A program made the position numbers and the translations under genes. The notes under the pieces are model-generated. The model saw only the letters and a program-made list of their open reading frames with translations. It ran no database searches and was not told the DNA's origin. This document shows positions 1-9,946 of a DNA stretch of 64,000 nucleotides, piece after piece. The DNA is from Planctomonas psychrotolerans (lineage in GTDB: Bacteria; Actinomycetota; Actinomycetes; Actinomycetales; Microbacteriaceae). The DNA lies in NCBI RefSeq assembly GCF_008642235.1, contig NZ_SJEV01000002.1, forward strand, positions 1 to 64,000. Direction: 5' to 3'. Numbering within the stretch: the first letter of the stretch is position 1; every line of letters begins with the position of its first letter.

Positions 1-8
1 CCCACATG

Positions 9-344
9 GTCCCTGAGCCCGTCGAAGGGACGCCACCCCACGGTCCCTGAGCCCATCGAAAGGACGCAGCCCACACAGTCCCTGAGCCCATCAAAGGGAC
101 GCCACCCCCACAGTCCCTGAGCCCACCAAAGGGACGCCACCCCCACAGTCCCTGAGCCCATCGAAAGAACGCACCCACACGGTCCCCGAGCCCGTCGACG
201 GGACGCCACCCCCACGGTCCGTGAGCCCGTCGAAGGGACGCCACCCGCACGGTCCCTGAGCCCGTCGAAGGGACGCCACCCCCACGGTCCATGAGCCCGT
301 CGAAGGGACGCCACCCTCACGGTCCCTGAGCCTGTCGAAGGGAC
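9..344. repeat. 35-bp tandem array of a hairpin-forming interspersed repeat (10 copies)
   Basis: Ten degenerate copies of a 23-bp core follow each other every 34-35 bp, starting near 9, 43, 78, 113, 148, 182, 217, 252, 287 and 322. The core is GTCCCT, an 11-nt GAGCC(C/T)GTCGA loop, then AGGGAC, so each copy can form a 6-bp stem. The linkers are nearly identical (gccaccccca-like). Several copies carry stem or loop mutations, which suggests decay. No gene is evident in 1-440; bases 345-458 hold only the promoter region of the next gene. Confidence 0.85.
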
Positions 345-458
345 ATATAGCGCCGTCGACCGCCCCCCTCTTCTCCTCCACACGCTCGACCGGGAAACGG
401 CCACTGACCGGGAAAACCCTCGGGCGAGAATGCCGTAGGTGTGTGCGATAGTACCTGC

Positions 459-1907
459 ATGAAAGCCCCGGACGACGAAGCCGCAGCCCAGCAGCAGCCC
501 TATGGCGCCGGCCATGCGATCGCTCGCATCCGGGCACTCGCCACCGAGTGCGCCGATGCTCTCTCGTGCGCCACCATTCCGGACCTCACCGACGCCGACA
601 CTCTCGCGCTGGTCACCGAGGTCGAGCGCCTCGGCCGTCGCGTCGACGCATTGCGCGTCGCTCTCGCTGGCGAGGTTGCGGATCGTTCCCGGCCGTCCCG
701 GGGCGCGCGTGGGCTGGCTGTGTCCCGCGGGTGCCGCACCCCGGCGGATCTGATCGAGCAGCTCACTCAGGTCGCAGGGACGACGGCCCGCCGCCGAGTA
801 GTACTCGCCGGTGATGTGCGTCGCGACCCGTTCCTGGGCGGCGACCGCACGAGAGCACGATTCGATCTGGTGGCTCAGGCCGTCGAGGACGGCACCATGG
901 GTATCGACGCGGCCACGGTGATCACCAAGGGCCTCACCCCGCTTCTCGCCCACGGCTCTCTCGACGAGTTGAAGAAAGCGGAAGTCGAGTTGGTCGCCGC
1001 TGCCACCGGCACCGGCCCTGACTCGACGGTGCCAGCGTCGGCGGACTCGGTGCGGGTCATGGTGGGGGTGTGGCAGGCGAAGCTCGACCCCGACGGCCTT
1101 GATCCGGCGGAGGACAGGGTGATGGCGGTGCGGGACTTCCGGTTCGGTCCGGAACGCAACGGGCTTCTGCACGGCTCGTTCCGGCTCATGGCGGAAGCCG
1201 GAGGACGGGTGAAGGCCCTGTTCGATGCGTACCTGGCCCCGACCACCGCGCCCGCGTTCATGACCGACGAAGAACGGGCAGCCGCAGAAGCGGAAGGCGG
1301 CAAAGACCTACGGACGCCGGCTCAGCAGCGGCATGACATCTTCGTCGCGATCATCGACGCCATGGCGAGAAGCGGCCAGGCACCTACCATCGGTGGTGCC
1401 GCACCCACGGTGCTCGTATCGGTCCGCGCGGAGGACCTCGGAGCGAACCGGGGTGTTGGTTGGTCGGATCGGGTGGAGGGTCCGGTGTCGATGCGGACGG
1501 TGCGGCAGATGGTATGCACCGGCGGCATCCAAAAGGTCGTCCTCACCCGGGAAGGGCGGATCGTGCGCCTGGGTTCACCGGAGCGGTGCTTCACCCCACA
1601 ACAACGACGCGCGATCTCCCTCCGAGACGGCGGCTGCATCATCCCTGGCTGCACCATCCCCGCCGGGTGGTGCGAGATCCACCACGTGATCCCTGATAAG
1701 GATGGCGGGCCCACGCATCCGGATAACGGTGTGCTGTTGTGCTGGTTCCACCACCGCACCATCGACACGTCGCAGTGGCAGATTCGCATGCGACACGGGG
1801 TCCCCGAGGTGAAACCACCGCCGTGGATCGAGTACTTCGGCACGTGGCGACCCGCCACCAAATCCCGCACCCGACTCCTCGACCGACTCCACACCCCACC
1901 CGACTAG
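459..1907 (+). CDS. DUF222 / HNH endonuclease domain protein (13E12 repeat family)
   Basis: The protein has 482 residues: a helical DUF222 region over roughly residues 25-330 and a C-terminal HNH nuclease module at about 380-435. The HNH module shows paired Cys (CIIPGC), a double His (EIHHVIP), an Asn (DNGVLLC) and a closing His pair (FHHRTI), as expected for a metal-dependent DNA nuclease. This family is highly multiplied in actinobacterial genomes; its biological role is not established. I chose ATG 459 over GTG 441 because a GATAGT -10-like box ends 6 nt before it, as for other genes here. The gene is bracketed by repeat arrays on both sides. Domain call is firm; mobility is an inference. 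Confidence 0.85.
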   Translation: MKAPDDEAAAQQQPYGAGHAIARIRALATECADALSCATIPDLTDADTLALVTEVERLGRRVDALRVALAGEVADRSRPSRGARGLAVSRGCRTPADLIEQLTQVAGTTARRRVVLAGDVRRDPFLGGDRTRARFDLVAQAVEDGTMGIDAATVITKGLTPLLAHGSLDELKKAEVELVAAATGTGPDSTVPASADSVRVMVGVWQAKLDPDGLDPAEDRVMAVRDFRFGPERNGLLHGSFRLMAEAGGRVKALFDAYLAPTTAPAFMTDEERAAAEAEGGKDLRTPAQQRHDIFVAIIDAMARSGQAPTIGGAAPTVLVSVRAEDLGANRGVGWSDRVEGPVSMRTVRQMVCTGGIQKVVLTREGRIVRLGSPERCFTPQQRRAISLRDGGCIIPGCTIPAGWCEIHHVIPDKDGGPTHPDNGVLLCWFHHRTIDTSQWQIRMRHGVPEVKPPPWIEYFGTWRPATKSRTRLLDRLHTPPD

Positions 1908-1944
1908 TCCCGCGCCGGGGGAGTCACCTCGACCGCTAGCCACG

Positions 1945-2234
1945 GTCGCTGAGCCTGTCGAAGCGACGGGACCGGTGCGGCCAGTGTCCCTTCGACAAGC
2001 TCAGGGACCTTGTGGCTGGTTCGAGGCCCTGTTCTCTCGGGCGCGCCTTCCACCTCCGGAACCGGAAGAGGTCCGGAAAGTCGGGGGCGGAGGTGGCGCG
2101 GTGGGGGTCGGTGGGCATCTATGGGCGGAGCCCCAGCACGCCACCTCCGCACCCCCACACGACCGCAACCCGTTGCGTCCCTTCGACAGGCCCAGGGACC
2201 GTGAAGGTCGCGCCCCTTCGACAGGCTCAGGGAC
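1945..2234. repeat. Dispersed copies of the hairpin repeat, both orientations and both stem types
   Basis: Within the 565-base gene-free stretch 1908-2472 there is one copy with GTCGCT/AGCGAC stem arms (1945-1967) and copies in opposite orientation with GTCCCT/AGGGAC arms (1986-2008, 2177-2199, and a degenerate one ending at 2234). The rest of the gap is GC-rich with no coding potential I can support. It contains the 18-bp tandem repeats and the putative leuS promoter. Confidence 0.75.
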
Positions 2235-2309
2235 CGCAGCAGTCTCAGGGACCGCAGCAGTCTCAGGGACCGCAGCAGTCTCAGGGACCGCAGCAGGCTG
2301 AGGGACCGC
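2226..2309. repeat. 18-bp tandem repeat, four to five copies
   Basis: The unit ctcagggaccgcagcagt repeats at 2226, 2244, 2262 and 2280, with a degenerate fifth copy from 2298. It looks like a minisatellite grown out of one arm of the interspersed hairpin repeat, because it contains the ctcagggacc end of that element. The three full copies at 2226, 2244 and 2262 are identical and the fourth differs only in its last base, which suggests recent expansion. Confidence 0.85.
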
Positions 2310-2389
2310 ATGAGCGCGCGTCCGTTCGGGGTTGGTACGGGGGCGAATCCGCGCACCTCACCCGGGCACCGCGGGTGCCGCGCTGTCGG

Positions 2390-2395
2390 TACTCT
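2390..2395 (+). promoter_or_regulatory. Putative -10 box for leuS
   Basis: TACTCT fits the actinobacterial TANNNT pattern and would give a 5' untranslated region of about 70 nt before GTG 2473. No convincing -35 box was found, and no T-box specifier or antiterminator could be recognised in the leader. Confidence 0.3.
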
Positions 2396-2472
2396 GGATA
2401 GTCGAACCGCCGCGGATCCGAGCCGACTTCCTCGGCCGCGGGCGGCAACCCCCCGGACGAGATGCGAGCCCT

Positions 2473-5079
2473 GTGACGACTTCCCAGAACACCGGTACGA
2501 ACGAGCAGCCCGGAACGACCGTGCAGCCCGGCACGAACGAGTACGACATCCGCTCCATCGAGGCCAAGTGGCTTCCGGTGTGGGAGGAGAAGAAGCCGTT
2601 CTCCACGTCGCTCGACGGTGACACTCGTCCGCGCAAGTACATCCTCGACATGTTCCCGTACCCGTCGGGGGACCTGCACATGGGTCACGCCGAGGCGTAC
2701 GCGCTCGGTGACGTGATCGCCCGGTACTGGCGCCAGCAGGGCTTCAACGTGCTCCACCCGATCGGCTGGGACTCCTTTGGCCTGCCCGCGGAGAACGCGG
2801 CGATCAAGCGCGGCATCGACCCCCGCGGCTGGACGTACGACAACATCGAGCAGCAGAAGCGAACGATGAAGCGCTACGCGGCGTCCTTCGACTGGGACCG
2901 CGTACTGCACACCAGCGACCCCGAGTACTACCAGTGGAACCAGTGGCTGTTCCTCAAGATGTACGAGAAAGGCCTCGCCTACCGCAAGGACAGCTGGGTC
3001 AACTGGGACCCCGTGGACCAGACCGTGCTGGCGAACGAGCAGGTGCTGCCCGACGGCACGTCGGAGCGATCCGGCGCCGTGGTGGTCAAGAAGAAGCTGA
3101 CTCAGTGGTACCTGAAGATCACCGACTACGCCGACCGCCTGCTCGACGACCTCAAGCAGCTCGAAGGCACCTGGCCGTCGAAGGTGCTCACCATGCAGCG
3201 CAACTGGATCGGTCGATCCATCGGTGCGGATGTCGACTTCCGCATCGAGGGGCGCGACGAACCGATCACCGTGTTCACCACCCGCCCTGACACCCTGCAC
3301 GGTGCGACCTTCATGGTGGTCGCTCCGGATTCCGACCTGGCCGCGGAGCTCGTGGCCGGCTCGACGCCCGAGGTCCAGTCCGCCTTCGCCGAGTATCTGC
3401 AGCGCGTGCAGAAGTCGAACGAGATCGAGCGGCTCACCGCCGACCGGGAGAAGACCGGTATCCCGCTGGAGCGCTACGCCACCAATCCGGCGAACGGGGA
3501 GCGCATCCCGATCTGGGCCGCCGACTACGTGCTCGCGGACTACGGCACGGGCGCCATCATGGCCGTGCCCGCGCACGACCAGCGCGACCTCGACTTCGCG
3601 CGGGCATTCGACCTGCCCGTGCGGGTGGTCGTGGACACGACTCAGCCGGTGACCGGCGCCATTCGGATCATTCCGGAGGACGGCGCGGACGCCGCCGCCC
3701 TCGACGAGCAGAACCCGGCGAACACCGGGATCGCCCTCGCGGGCGAGGGTCGCGTGATCAACTCCGGGGCGCTCAACGGGCTCAGCAAGCAGACCGCGAT
3801 CAAGCGGATCACCGAGCAGTTGCAGGCCGAGGGCGCCGGTCGCCCGGCGAAGAACTACCGGCTGCGCGACTGGCTCATCTCACGGCAGCGCTACTGGGGC
3901 ACGCCCATCCCGATCCTGCACGGCGAGAACGGCGAAGAGATCCCGGTGCCCGAGGATCAGCTCCCCGTGGTGCTCCCGCCCACCGAGGGCCTGGATCTCC
4001 GCCCGCGCGGATCGTCGCCGCTCGGTGCGGCGGAGGACTGGGTGAACGTGCAGAGCCCGATCGACGGCGCCCCCGTGCGGCGGGATCCCGACACGATGGA
4101 CACGTTCGTCGACAGCTCGTGGTACTTCCTCCGCTTCCTCAACCCGACCGACGGCACCAAGGCGTTCGACCCGAAGGACGCGGAGTCGTGGGCGCCCGTC
4201 GACCAGTACGTCGGCGGCGTCACGCACGCCATCCTGCACCTGCTGTACGCGCGCTTCATCACGAAGGTGCTCTTCGACCTCGGCTACGTCACCTTCACCG
4301 AGCCGTTCCGGGCGCTCCTCAACCAGGGCATGGTGCTCATGGAGGGCTCCGCCATGTCGAAGAGCAAGGGCAACATCGTGCGCTTGTCGGAGCAGCTCGA
4401 TGAGCACGGGGTCGACGCGGTGCGCCTCACCATGGCGTTCGCGGGACCGCCGGAGGATGACATCGACTGGGCCGACGTCTCGCCCGCCGCATCCGCACGC
4501 TTCCTCGCCCGCGCCTGGCGGCTCACCGGCGATGTGACCAGCGCGCCCGACGTCGACCCCGACACCGGGGACGCCGCACTGCGGCGCGTCACCCACCGGT
4601 TCCTCGCCGACACCCCGGGGCTGATCGAGTCGTTCAAGTTCAACGTGGTGGTGGCCCGCACCATGGAGCTCGTCAACGCGGTGCGGAAGACGATCGACAC
4701 GGGCGTGGGGGGCGCGGACCCGTCGGTGCGGGAGGCGACCGAGGTGGTCACCATCGCCCTCAGCCTGTTCGCGCCGTACACCGCCGAGGACATGTGGTCG
4801 CGGCTGGGCCACGACGGTCTCGTCGCCTTCGCCGGCTGGCGCAAGGCCGATCCTGATCTGCTCATCGAGTCGAGCGTCACCGCGGTCGTGCAGGTCGACG
4901 GCAAGGTGCGGGACCGGCTCGAGGTCAGCCCGAAGGTGGCACCGGAGGAGCTCGAGGCGCTGGCGCGGGCATCCGCCGCGGTCGTGCGCAGCGTGGCCGA
5001 TCGGCAGATCGTCAACGTGATCGTGCGTGCGCCGCGCCTGGTGAATATCGCGACGAAGCCGGCCGCGCCGAGCGAGTGA
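2473..5079 (+). CDS. leuS: Leucine--tRNA ligase
   Basis: This 868-residue class I aminoacyl-tRNA synthetase charges tRNA-Leu in the cytoplasm. The HIGH-type motif HMGH is at residues 69-72 and the KMSKS-type motif AMSKSK at about 627-632. Between them lies a connective-peptide editing domain with the TTRPDT motif near residue 275. The C-terminal anticodon-binding region ends with the usual VDGKVRDR stretch. I chose GTG 2473 because the conserved body begins at [12 protein letters not shown] soon after it and the upstream in-frame extension is repeat-derived, low-complexity sequence. It starts a core block continuing with comEA, comEC, holA and rpsT. Identification is very secure; the exact start is slightly less so. 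Confidence 0.97.
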   Translation: MTTSQNTGTNEQPGTTVQPGTNEYDIRSIEAKWLPVWEEKKPFSTSLDGDTRPRKYILDMFPYPSGDLHMGHAEAYALGDVIARYWRQQGFNVLHPIGWDSFGLPAENAAIKRGIDPRGWTYDNIEQQKRTMKRYAASFDWDRVLHTSDPEYYQWNQWLFLKMYEKGLAYRKDSWVNWDPVDQTVLANEQVLPDGTSERSGAVVVKKKLTQWYLKITDYADRLLDDLKQLEGTWPSKVLTMQRNWIGRSIGADVDFRIEGRDEPITVFTTRPDTLHGATFMVVAPDSDLAAELVAGSTPEVQSAFAEYLQRVQKSNEIERLTADREKTGIPLERYATNPANGERIPIWAADYVLADYGTGAIMAVPAHDQRDLDFARAFDLPVRVVVDTTQPVTGAIRIIPEDGADAAALDEQNPANTGIALAGEGRVINSGALNGLSKQTAIKRITEQLQAEGAGRPAKNYRLRDWLISRQRYWGTPIPILHGENGEEIPVPEDQLPVVLPPTEGLDLRPRGSSPLGAAEDWVNVQSPIDGAPVRRDPDTMDTFVDSSWYFLRFLNPTDGTKAFDPKDAESWAPVDQYVGGVTHAILHLLYARFITKVLFDLGYVTFTEPFRALLNQGMVLMEGSAMSKSKGNIVRLSEQLDEHGVDAVRLTMAFAGPPEDDIDWADVSPAASARFLARAWRLTGDVTSAPDVDPDTGDAALRRVTHRFLADTPGLIESFKFNVVVARTMELVNAVRKTIDTGVGGADPSVREATEVVTIALSLFAPYTAEDMWSRLGHDGLVAFAGWRKADPDLLIESSVTAVVQVDGKVRDRLEVSPKVAPEELEALARASAAVVRSVADRQIVNVIVRAPRLVNIATKPAAPSE

Positions 5080-5243
5080 CTGCGTGAGGTGCCCGAGATC
5101 GCCGCTTCCCCAGCGGACTTCGAGCGATCCCGGGTCCCTCGAGCGGTCGGCCGCGCTCACTCACCGGGGGGTTTCGACGGTGTCCCTCCACATTTCCATC
5201 AGCACGCCGCCGCTCTCGGTCTGAACACTCCTACCGTGCCCTC

Positions 5244-6047
5244 ATGGACACGGGAATCTCGGAGCCGCTGCGGGCCCTCACGGCTGCGCACGAGGGCCGC
5301 ATCCCGCGCATGCGCGTCGGTGCCGGCGCGCTCGTGGTTCTGCTGCTCCTCGCCCTCGCGGGCGCCACGCTCGTTTCGGCGCTGAGCCCGGCGGGCTCGA
5401 CGAGCATCATCGCTCCCGGGTCGAGTGGTGATCACCAGGTGCCCAGCGGGGCGGATGGCACGCCCGGCACCGACCCGTCGGGAATGCCGACATCGAGCGG
5501 ATCCGGGAACGCCGCCGGAGCACCGAGCGGGTCAGGTAGCGCGCCCGGCTTGGTCGAAACGGATGCCGCCGCGCCCGCGGCCGCCCCACCCGCGACCTTC
5601 TTCGTGCACGTGCTGGGAGCCGTCACCCGGCCCGGTCTCTACGATGTGGCGGACTCGGCACGCGTGATCGACGCCATCGCCGCCGCCGGCGGACTGACGG
5701 ATGCCGCCGACCCGGCCCGGGTGAACCTCGCTCGCCGGATCGGTGACGGCGAGCAGTTGTACGTGCCAGCCATGGGGGAGGAGGTCCCACCCGAGCTCCA
5801 GCCGCCTCCCGCGGTGACCCGGAGCACCCCGGGCGCCGCATCCGGCGGACCGCCGGGGCTGGTGAACCTCAATTCCGCCACGGTGGCGGAACTCGACACC
5901 TTGCCCCGCATCGGGCCGGCCCTGGCGCAACGAATACTCGAGTGGAGGGAGGCGAATGGCCGGTTCGCCTCGGTCGACGATCTACTGGGCGTGCCGGGCA
6001 TCGGCGAGAAGATCGTCGACGGGCTGCGACCGGCGGCGACGGTGTGA
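5244..6047 (+). CDS. comEA: ComEA-type helix-hairpin-helix DNA-binding protein
   Basis: The 267-residue protein has a cytoplasmic N-terminus, one membrane segment at about 25-47, a Gly/Ser/Pro-rich linker, a SLBB domain (about 118-178, FFVHVLGAVTRPGLYDV) and a C-terminal double helix-hairpin-helix (about 205-265, LVNLNSATVAELDTLPRIG). In the family it binds incoming double-stranded DNA outside the membrane and delivers it to ComEC. A TACCGT -10-like box at 5232-5237 ends exactly 6 nt before ATG 5244, pointing to a leaderless transcript. The stop overlaps the comEC start, so the two are probably cotranslated. The family is clear; actual natural competence of the strain is not shown. Confidence 0.93.
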   Translation: MDTGISEPLRALTAAHEGRIPRMRVGAGALVVLLLLALAGATLVSALSPAGSTSIIAPGSSGDHQVPSGADGTPGTDPSGMPTSSGSGNAAGAPSGSGSAPGLVETDAAAPAAAPPATFFVHVLGAVTRPGLYDVADSARVIDAIAAAGGLTDAADPARVNLARRIGDGEQLYVPAMGEEVPPELQPPPAVTRSTPGAASGGPPGLVNLNSATVAELDTLPRIGPALAQRILEWREANGRFASVDDLLGVPGIGEKIVDGLRPAATV

Positions 6048-8746
6048 CCGGCGGCGACCTGGGTGCGGGCTCGGGTGCGGGCGTGGCAGGTGTTGCAGGT
6101 GGTGCGGGGGCGGCGGGCCCGAGCGCGGCGGGCACGGTGGGCGTGGGCGAGGCGGGTACAGGCGCGGCGGGTGCGGTCGGTACTGCGACCAAAGCACGCC
6201 GCACCGTGGACTGGCGATTGGTTCCGCCCGCGTTCGCGGCGTGGTTCGCGGCTTTCGTCCTGGTCGCCGCGCCGGTCGCGAGATGGCCCGCCGCAATAGG
6301 GCTGTGGTTGTTCGCCGGGGTGTCGGTGGGGCTGCTGGTTCTGCGGTACCGCACTCCCTCGGGTGGGCGGCACTTCGGCAGGGAGAAAGACGCGGCTCGG
6401 ACTCCGCATACACCACAGACAGCGCGAGATCCGCGGACAGCGCCGGCTCTGTCCGCCCTGTCCGTCGGGCTGCTCGCGGTGATGGCGGCGGCGGGAGTGG
6501 CCACGGTCACCGCAACATCGGGTGCGTCGCGTCAACCGGCGCCCCTTCTCGACTCCGCAGCGACGAAACAGCAGGTGGCCGCCACCCTCGTGGTGACCGA
6601 AATGCCGGCTCCCGGGCGGCGTGGGCTCACGTTCGGCGAACCGGGGGTTCGCCTGCGGATCCGGGCAACCGTGACCGAACTGCATCCGGGGTCCGACGTC
6701 GGCACGTCGACGATCAGCGGACTCGCGGTGCCGGTGCTCGTGTTCGCGCCCGTCGGGGGAATGGGCGGCGAGGGAACGGACGGCCGGGCGGCCGAGGGCG
6801 CACCAGCCCGCGCGTCTCCCGCCGACGAGATCGCCATCGGAGCAACGATCCGCGTGAGTGGATCGGTGACGGCCACCGCGCCGGAGGACGATGTCGCTTT
6901 CCTGCTCTTCGCTCGCGGTGTACCCGAACTCGTCGCCTCCCCCGGCTGGCTCGCCGAGCGGGCGGACGCGCTCCGCACGAACTTCCGGGCGGCAGCGATC
7001 CGGCTGCCGGGCGACGGTGGTGCCCTGCTCCCCGGGCTGGCCATCGGCGACACGACCGCCGTGCCCGAGTCGCTCGACGAGGCGATGAAGGCGAGCTCCC
7101 TGAGTCACCTCACGGCCGTGTCCGGGGCGAACTGCGCCGTGGTGGTGGCGGGAGTGCTCGGCATCGGGGCGGCCCTCGGTGCGCCGCGACGTCTCCGCGT
7201 CGCCCTCGCCCTCGTGGCCCTCGTCGGTTTCGTGCTGCTGGTGACACCGCAGCCGAGCGTGCTCCGGGCAGCGCTCATGGCGACGATCGTGCTTGCGGCG
7301 CTGGCGTCCGGTCGGCCCGCCCGTGGTATCCCGTCGCTCGCGCTCGCGGTGATCGTGCTCGTTCTGAGCGACCCGTGGCTCAGCCGCGACTACGGGTTCG
7401 TGCTCTCGGTGCTCGCCACGACGGGACTGCTCCTGCTCGCCCGCCCGCTCGCCGCCGCGTTCTCGCGTGTGCTGCCGCGGTGGCTCGCCGCCGCGCTCGC
7501 GCTGCCCACGGCCGCGCAACTCGCCTGCCAGCCCGTGCTGATCCTGCTCGCTCCAACTCTCCCGCTCTACGGCGTTCCGGCCAACCTCCTCGCGGCGCCG
7601 GCCGCTCCGGTCGCGACGATGCTCGGGCTCGTCGCATGCCTGGTGCTCCCGGTGCTGCCGATCGTCGGCGCGGGCGTCGTGGCGCTGGCGTGGCTCCCGT
7701 CGTCCTGGATCGCCGCCGTGGCGTCGTTCACCGCGATGCTTCCGCTCAGTCGTCTGCCGTGGCTCGATGGCGTACTCGGCATGGCGTCGGTGGCGGGGGG
7801 AACGGCCGTGCTTCTCCTCGCCGTCCTCCGGGGCGACCGCGATCGCGACCGCTACCGCGCGTGGCGTCGTGGAGCGACGGTGGCACTGCTCGTGCTCATG
7901 GGCGGCTACGCGGGAGGGCTCACCGGTGCGCACATCCGGGAGCGACTGTCCGTGCCGACGGACTGGCAGTATGCGGTCTGCGACGTGGGCCAGGGCGATG
8001 CGGTGCTCGTCCGCGGGGGTACGGCCACCGCCCTCGTCGATGTCGGGCCCGCACCGGAACCGCTCGAGCGCTGCCTGCAGCGATTCGGCATCCACCGCAT
8101 CGATCTGCTCATCCTCAGCCACTACGACCTCGACCACATCGGCGGCATCGACGCGGTGATCGGCCGGGCCGACCGGGCACTGGTGAGCCCACCCGGAACA
8201 GCGGCCGACCGGGCCACGCTCGACCGACTGGTCGACACCGGCACCGAGGTCGTCCACGCCCACCGCGGGATGACGGGGTCGCTCGGCACGCTCGCCTGGC
8301 GCGTCCACTGGCCGCGCGCCGCGCCGACGATCGGAGCGATCGGCGCCGATGCCGGCACGAACGACGCGAGTGTGGTGCTGTCCTTCGAAGGGGAGGGTCG
8401 GTGCGTTTCCCGATGCGTGTCGTCGATGTTCCTCGGCGACCTCGGCGAGGAGGCGCAGGTGCGGATGGCCGCGCAGTCCGAGCCGCCGGAGGTCGATGTC
8501 GTGAAGGTGGCGCACCACGGATCGGCCGACCAGAGCGCGCGGCTGTATCGGTTGCTCGGCGCGTCCGTCGGCCTGATCCCCGTCGGAGCCGACAACACGT
8601 ACGGCCACCCCACCGACGCGCTCCTGCACATGCTCGCCTCGGCGGGCACCGCCGTGGCCCGCACGGACTCGTCGGGGGCCATTGCCGTGAGCGCGGGGGA
8701 GCGACCGGGCGAGTTGGCGGTGTGGCGCGAGCGATCCGGGGAGTGA
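6044..8746 (+). CDS. comEC: ComEC/Rec2-type DNA-uptake channel with metallo-beta-lactamase domain
   Basis: This is a 900-residue polytopic membrane protein. After a Gly/Ala-rich tail come N-terminal membrane helices and an OB-like extracytoplasmic segment. The Competence domain follows (HLTAVSGANCAVVV, then several helices), and then a C-terminal metallo-beta-lactamase-like domain with DVGQGDAVLVRGG, the metal motif HYDLDH near residue 693, FLGDLG and VAHHGS. In the family it forms the channel that carries single-stranded DNA into the cytoplasm, and the C-terminal domain is thought to degrade the other strand. GTG 6044 overlaps the comEA stop (GTGA), which fixes the start; the longer upstream frame lies inside comEA. 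It is followed by holA after about 130 bases. Confidence 0.94.
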   Translation: MTGGDLGAGSGAGVAGVAGGAGAAGPSAAGTVGVGEAGTGAAGAVGTATKARRTVDWRLVPPAFAAWFAAFVLVAAPVARWPAAIGLWLFAGVSVGLLVLRYRTPSGGRHFGREKDAARTPHTPQTARDPRTAPALSALSVGLLAVMAAAGVATVTATSGASRQPAPLLDSAATKQQVAATLVVTEMPAPGRRGLTFGEPGVRLRIRATVTELHPGSDVGTSTISGLAVPVLVFAPVGGMGGEGTDGRAAEGAPARASPADEIAIGATIRVSGSVTATAPEDDVAFLLFARGVPELVASPGWLAERADALRTNFRAAAIRLPGDGGALLPGLAIGDTTAVPESLDEAMKASSLSHLTAVSGANCAVVVAGVLGIGAALGAPRRLRVALALVALVGFVLLVTPQPSVLRAALMATIVLAALASGRPARGIPSLALAVIVLVLSDPWLSRDYGFVLSVLATTGLLLLARPLAAAFSRVLPRWLAAALALPTAAQLACQPVLILLAPTLPLYGVPANLLAAPAAPVATMLGLVACLVLPVLPIVGAGVVALAWLPSSWIAAVASFTAMLPLSRLPWLDGVLGMASVAGGTAVLLLAVLRGDRDRDRYRAWRRGATVALLVLMGGYAGGLTGAHIRERLSVPTDWQYAVCDVGQGDAVLVRGGTATALVDVGPAPEPLERCLQRFGIHRIDLLILSHYDLDHIGGIDAVIGRADRALVSPPGTAADRATLDRLVDTGTEVVHAHRGMTGSLGTLAWRVHWPRAAPTIGAIGADAGTNDASVVLSFEGEGRCVSRCVSSMFLGDLGEEAQVRMAAQSEPPEVDVVKVAHHGSADQSARLYRLLGASVGLIPVGADNTYGHPTDALLHMLASAGTAVARTDSSGAIAVSAGERPGELAVWRERSGE

Positions 8747-8874
8747 CCCGTCAGCGCACAGGCGGCGGACACGCGGCGGAACCGACCTCGGTCCGGCGAT
8801 GTCGGGGCGGCATGGCACTCTTGTATCCGGGCGAGGCGGCATCGCCCGGCTAGAGCGGATCGGCAGGGAGCGTC

Positions 8875-9891
8875 GTGGCAGCGAGAACATCCGGCAGGAC
8901 GTCGGTGGCGATACCCCAGCTCGCCTGGAGCGACGTGCGCCCGGCAGCGATCGTGCTGGTATCCGGCACCGAGGTGATCTTGGCCGACCGCGCCATCCGC
9001 ATGCTGCGCGACACCCTGAAGACGGAGGACCCGAGCCTCGAGGTGAGCGACATCGAAGCGGACGGGTACGCGCCCGGCGAGTTGCTGACGCTCGCGAGCC
9101 CGTCGCTGTTCGACGAACCGAGACTCATCCGTGTGTCGAACGTGGAGAAGTGCACCGACGTCTTCCTCGAGGAGATGCTGGCCTACCTGTCCTCGCCGGC
9201 CGACGACACCTACGTCGTGCTCCGTCACAACGGGGGAGTGCGCGGCAAGAAGCTCCTCGATGCCGTGCGCGCGGGAACCGGAGGCGGCATCGAGATCGTC
9301 TGCGCCGAACTCAAGAAGGACAGCGACAAGTACGCCTTCGCGGTTGCGGAGTTCACGATGGCCGGTCGGCGCATCACGAACGGAGCACTGCGCGCCGTCG
9401 TCGCCGCGTTCCAGGACGATCTCAGCGAACTCGCCAACGCCTGTCAGCAGCTGATCTCCGACTCGTCGGCGGAGATCACCGAGGCCACCGTGGAGAAGTA
9501 CTACGGCGGGCGCGTGGAGACGAATGCCTTCAAGGTGGCCGACGCCGCCATCGCCGGGCGGCACGGCGAAGCCCTCACCCTCCTCCGACACGCGCTCTCC
9601 ACGGGCGCCGACCCTGTGCCGGTGGTCGCCGCCTTCGCCATGAAGATGCGCGCGATGGCGCGGGTGTCGGGTGCGCGGGGCGGATCGGGTCAGATCGCCG
9701 GTGCGCTCGGGCTCGCCCCGTGGCAGGTGGAGCGAGCCCAGCGCGACCTCGCGGGCTGGACCGACGAGGGTCTCGGGCGCACGATCGAGGTGCTCGCGGA
9801 GACCGACGCGAGCGTGAAGGGCGCGGGGCGCGACCCGGTCTTCGCGCTGGAGCGCATGGTCGGCGTGGTCGCCCACCGCGGCGCCCTCTAG
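8875..9891 (+). CDS. holA: DNA polymerase III subunit delta
   Basis: The 338-residue protein matches the usual length of HolA (about 330-345), the clamp-loader subunit that opens the beta sliding clamp. The N-terminal region (VLVSGTEVILADRAIRMLRD) and the central SPSLFDEPRLIRVSNVEK stretch are typical, as is the C-terminal helical collar with GRDPVFALERMV. Position directly after comEA-comEC and before rpsT is the standard bacterial arrangement and supports the call. GTG 8875 starts just ahead of the conserved part. It converges on rpsT, with a shared perfect hairpin terminator between them. Confidence 0.93.
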   Translation: MAARTSGRTSVAIPQLAWSDVRPAAIVLVSGTEVILADRAIRMLRDTLKTEDPSLEVSDIEADGYAPGELLTLASPSLFDEPRLIRVSNVEKCTDVFLEEMLAYLSSPADDTYVVLRHNGGVRGKKLLDAVRAGTGGGIEIVCAELKKDSDKYAFAVAEFTMAGRRITNGALRAVVAAFQDDLSELANACQQLISDSSAEITEATVEKYYGGRVETNAFKVADAAIAGRHGEALTLLRHALSTGADPVPVVAAFAMKMRAMARVSGARGGSGQIAGALGLAPWQVERAQRDLAGWTDEGLGRTIEVLAETDASVKGAGRDPVFALERMVGVVAHRGAL

Positions 9892-9946
9892 ACGCCTCGC
9901 CTCGCCTCACGACGACGACGAAGCCTGAGCGACCGTCGCCGGCAAA

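Noticed and set aside
9-344. CRISPR-like periodic array
   Set aside because: The 'spacers' between the 23-bp cores are nearly identical 11-12 bp linkers, the cores are degenerate, there are no cas genes, and the same element occurs dispersed elsewhere. It is a tandem repeat.
91-537. Minus-strand ORF made from the 35-bp repeats
   Set aside because: Its sequence is the repeat translated over and over (PSTGSGTV-like); no ribosome-binding site; not a gene.
2396-2472. T-box riboswitch before leuS
   Set aside because: No T-box core sequence, specifier loop or antiterminator could be identified in the short leader.
5244-8746. Evidence that the organism is naturally competent
   Set aside because: comEA and comEC are widespread in actinobacteria without shown transformability, and no pilus or dprA genes lie in the window. 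The single TfoX_N-domain protein is not evidence either.
5639-8890. Very long minus-strand open frame (over 1000 codons) opposite comEC
   Set aside because: Arg/Gly/His-rich, no domain, lies wholly antisense to comEA/comEC, and follows from GC-biased codon use. Treated as a shadow frame.
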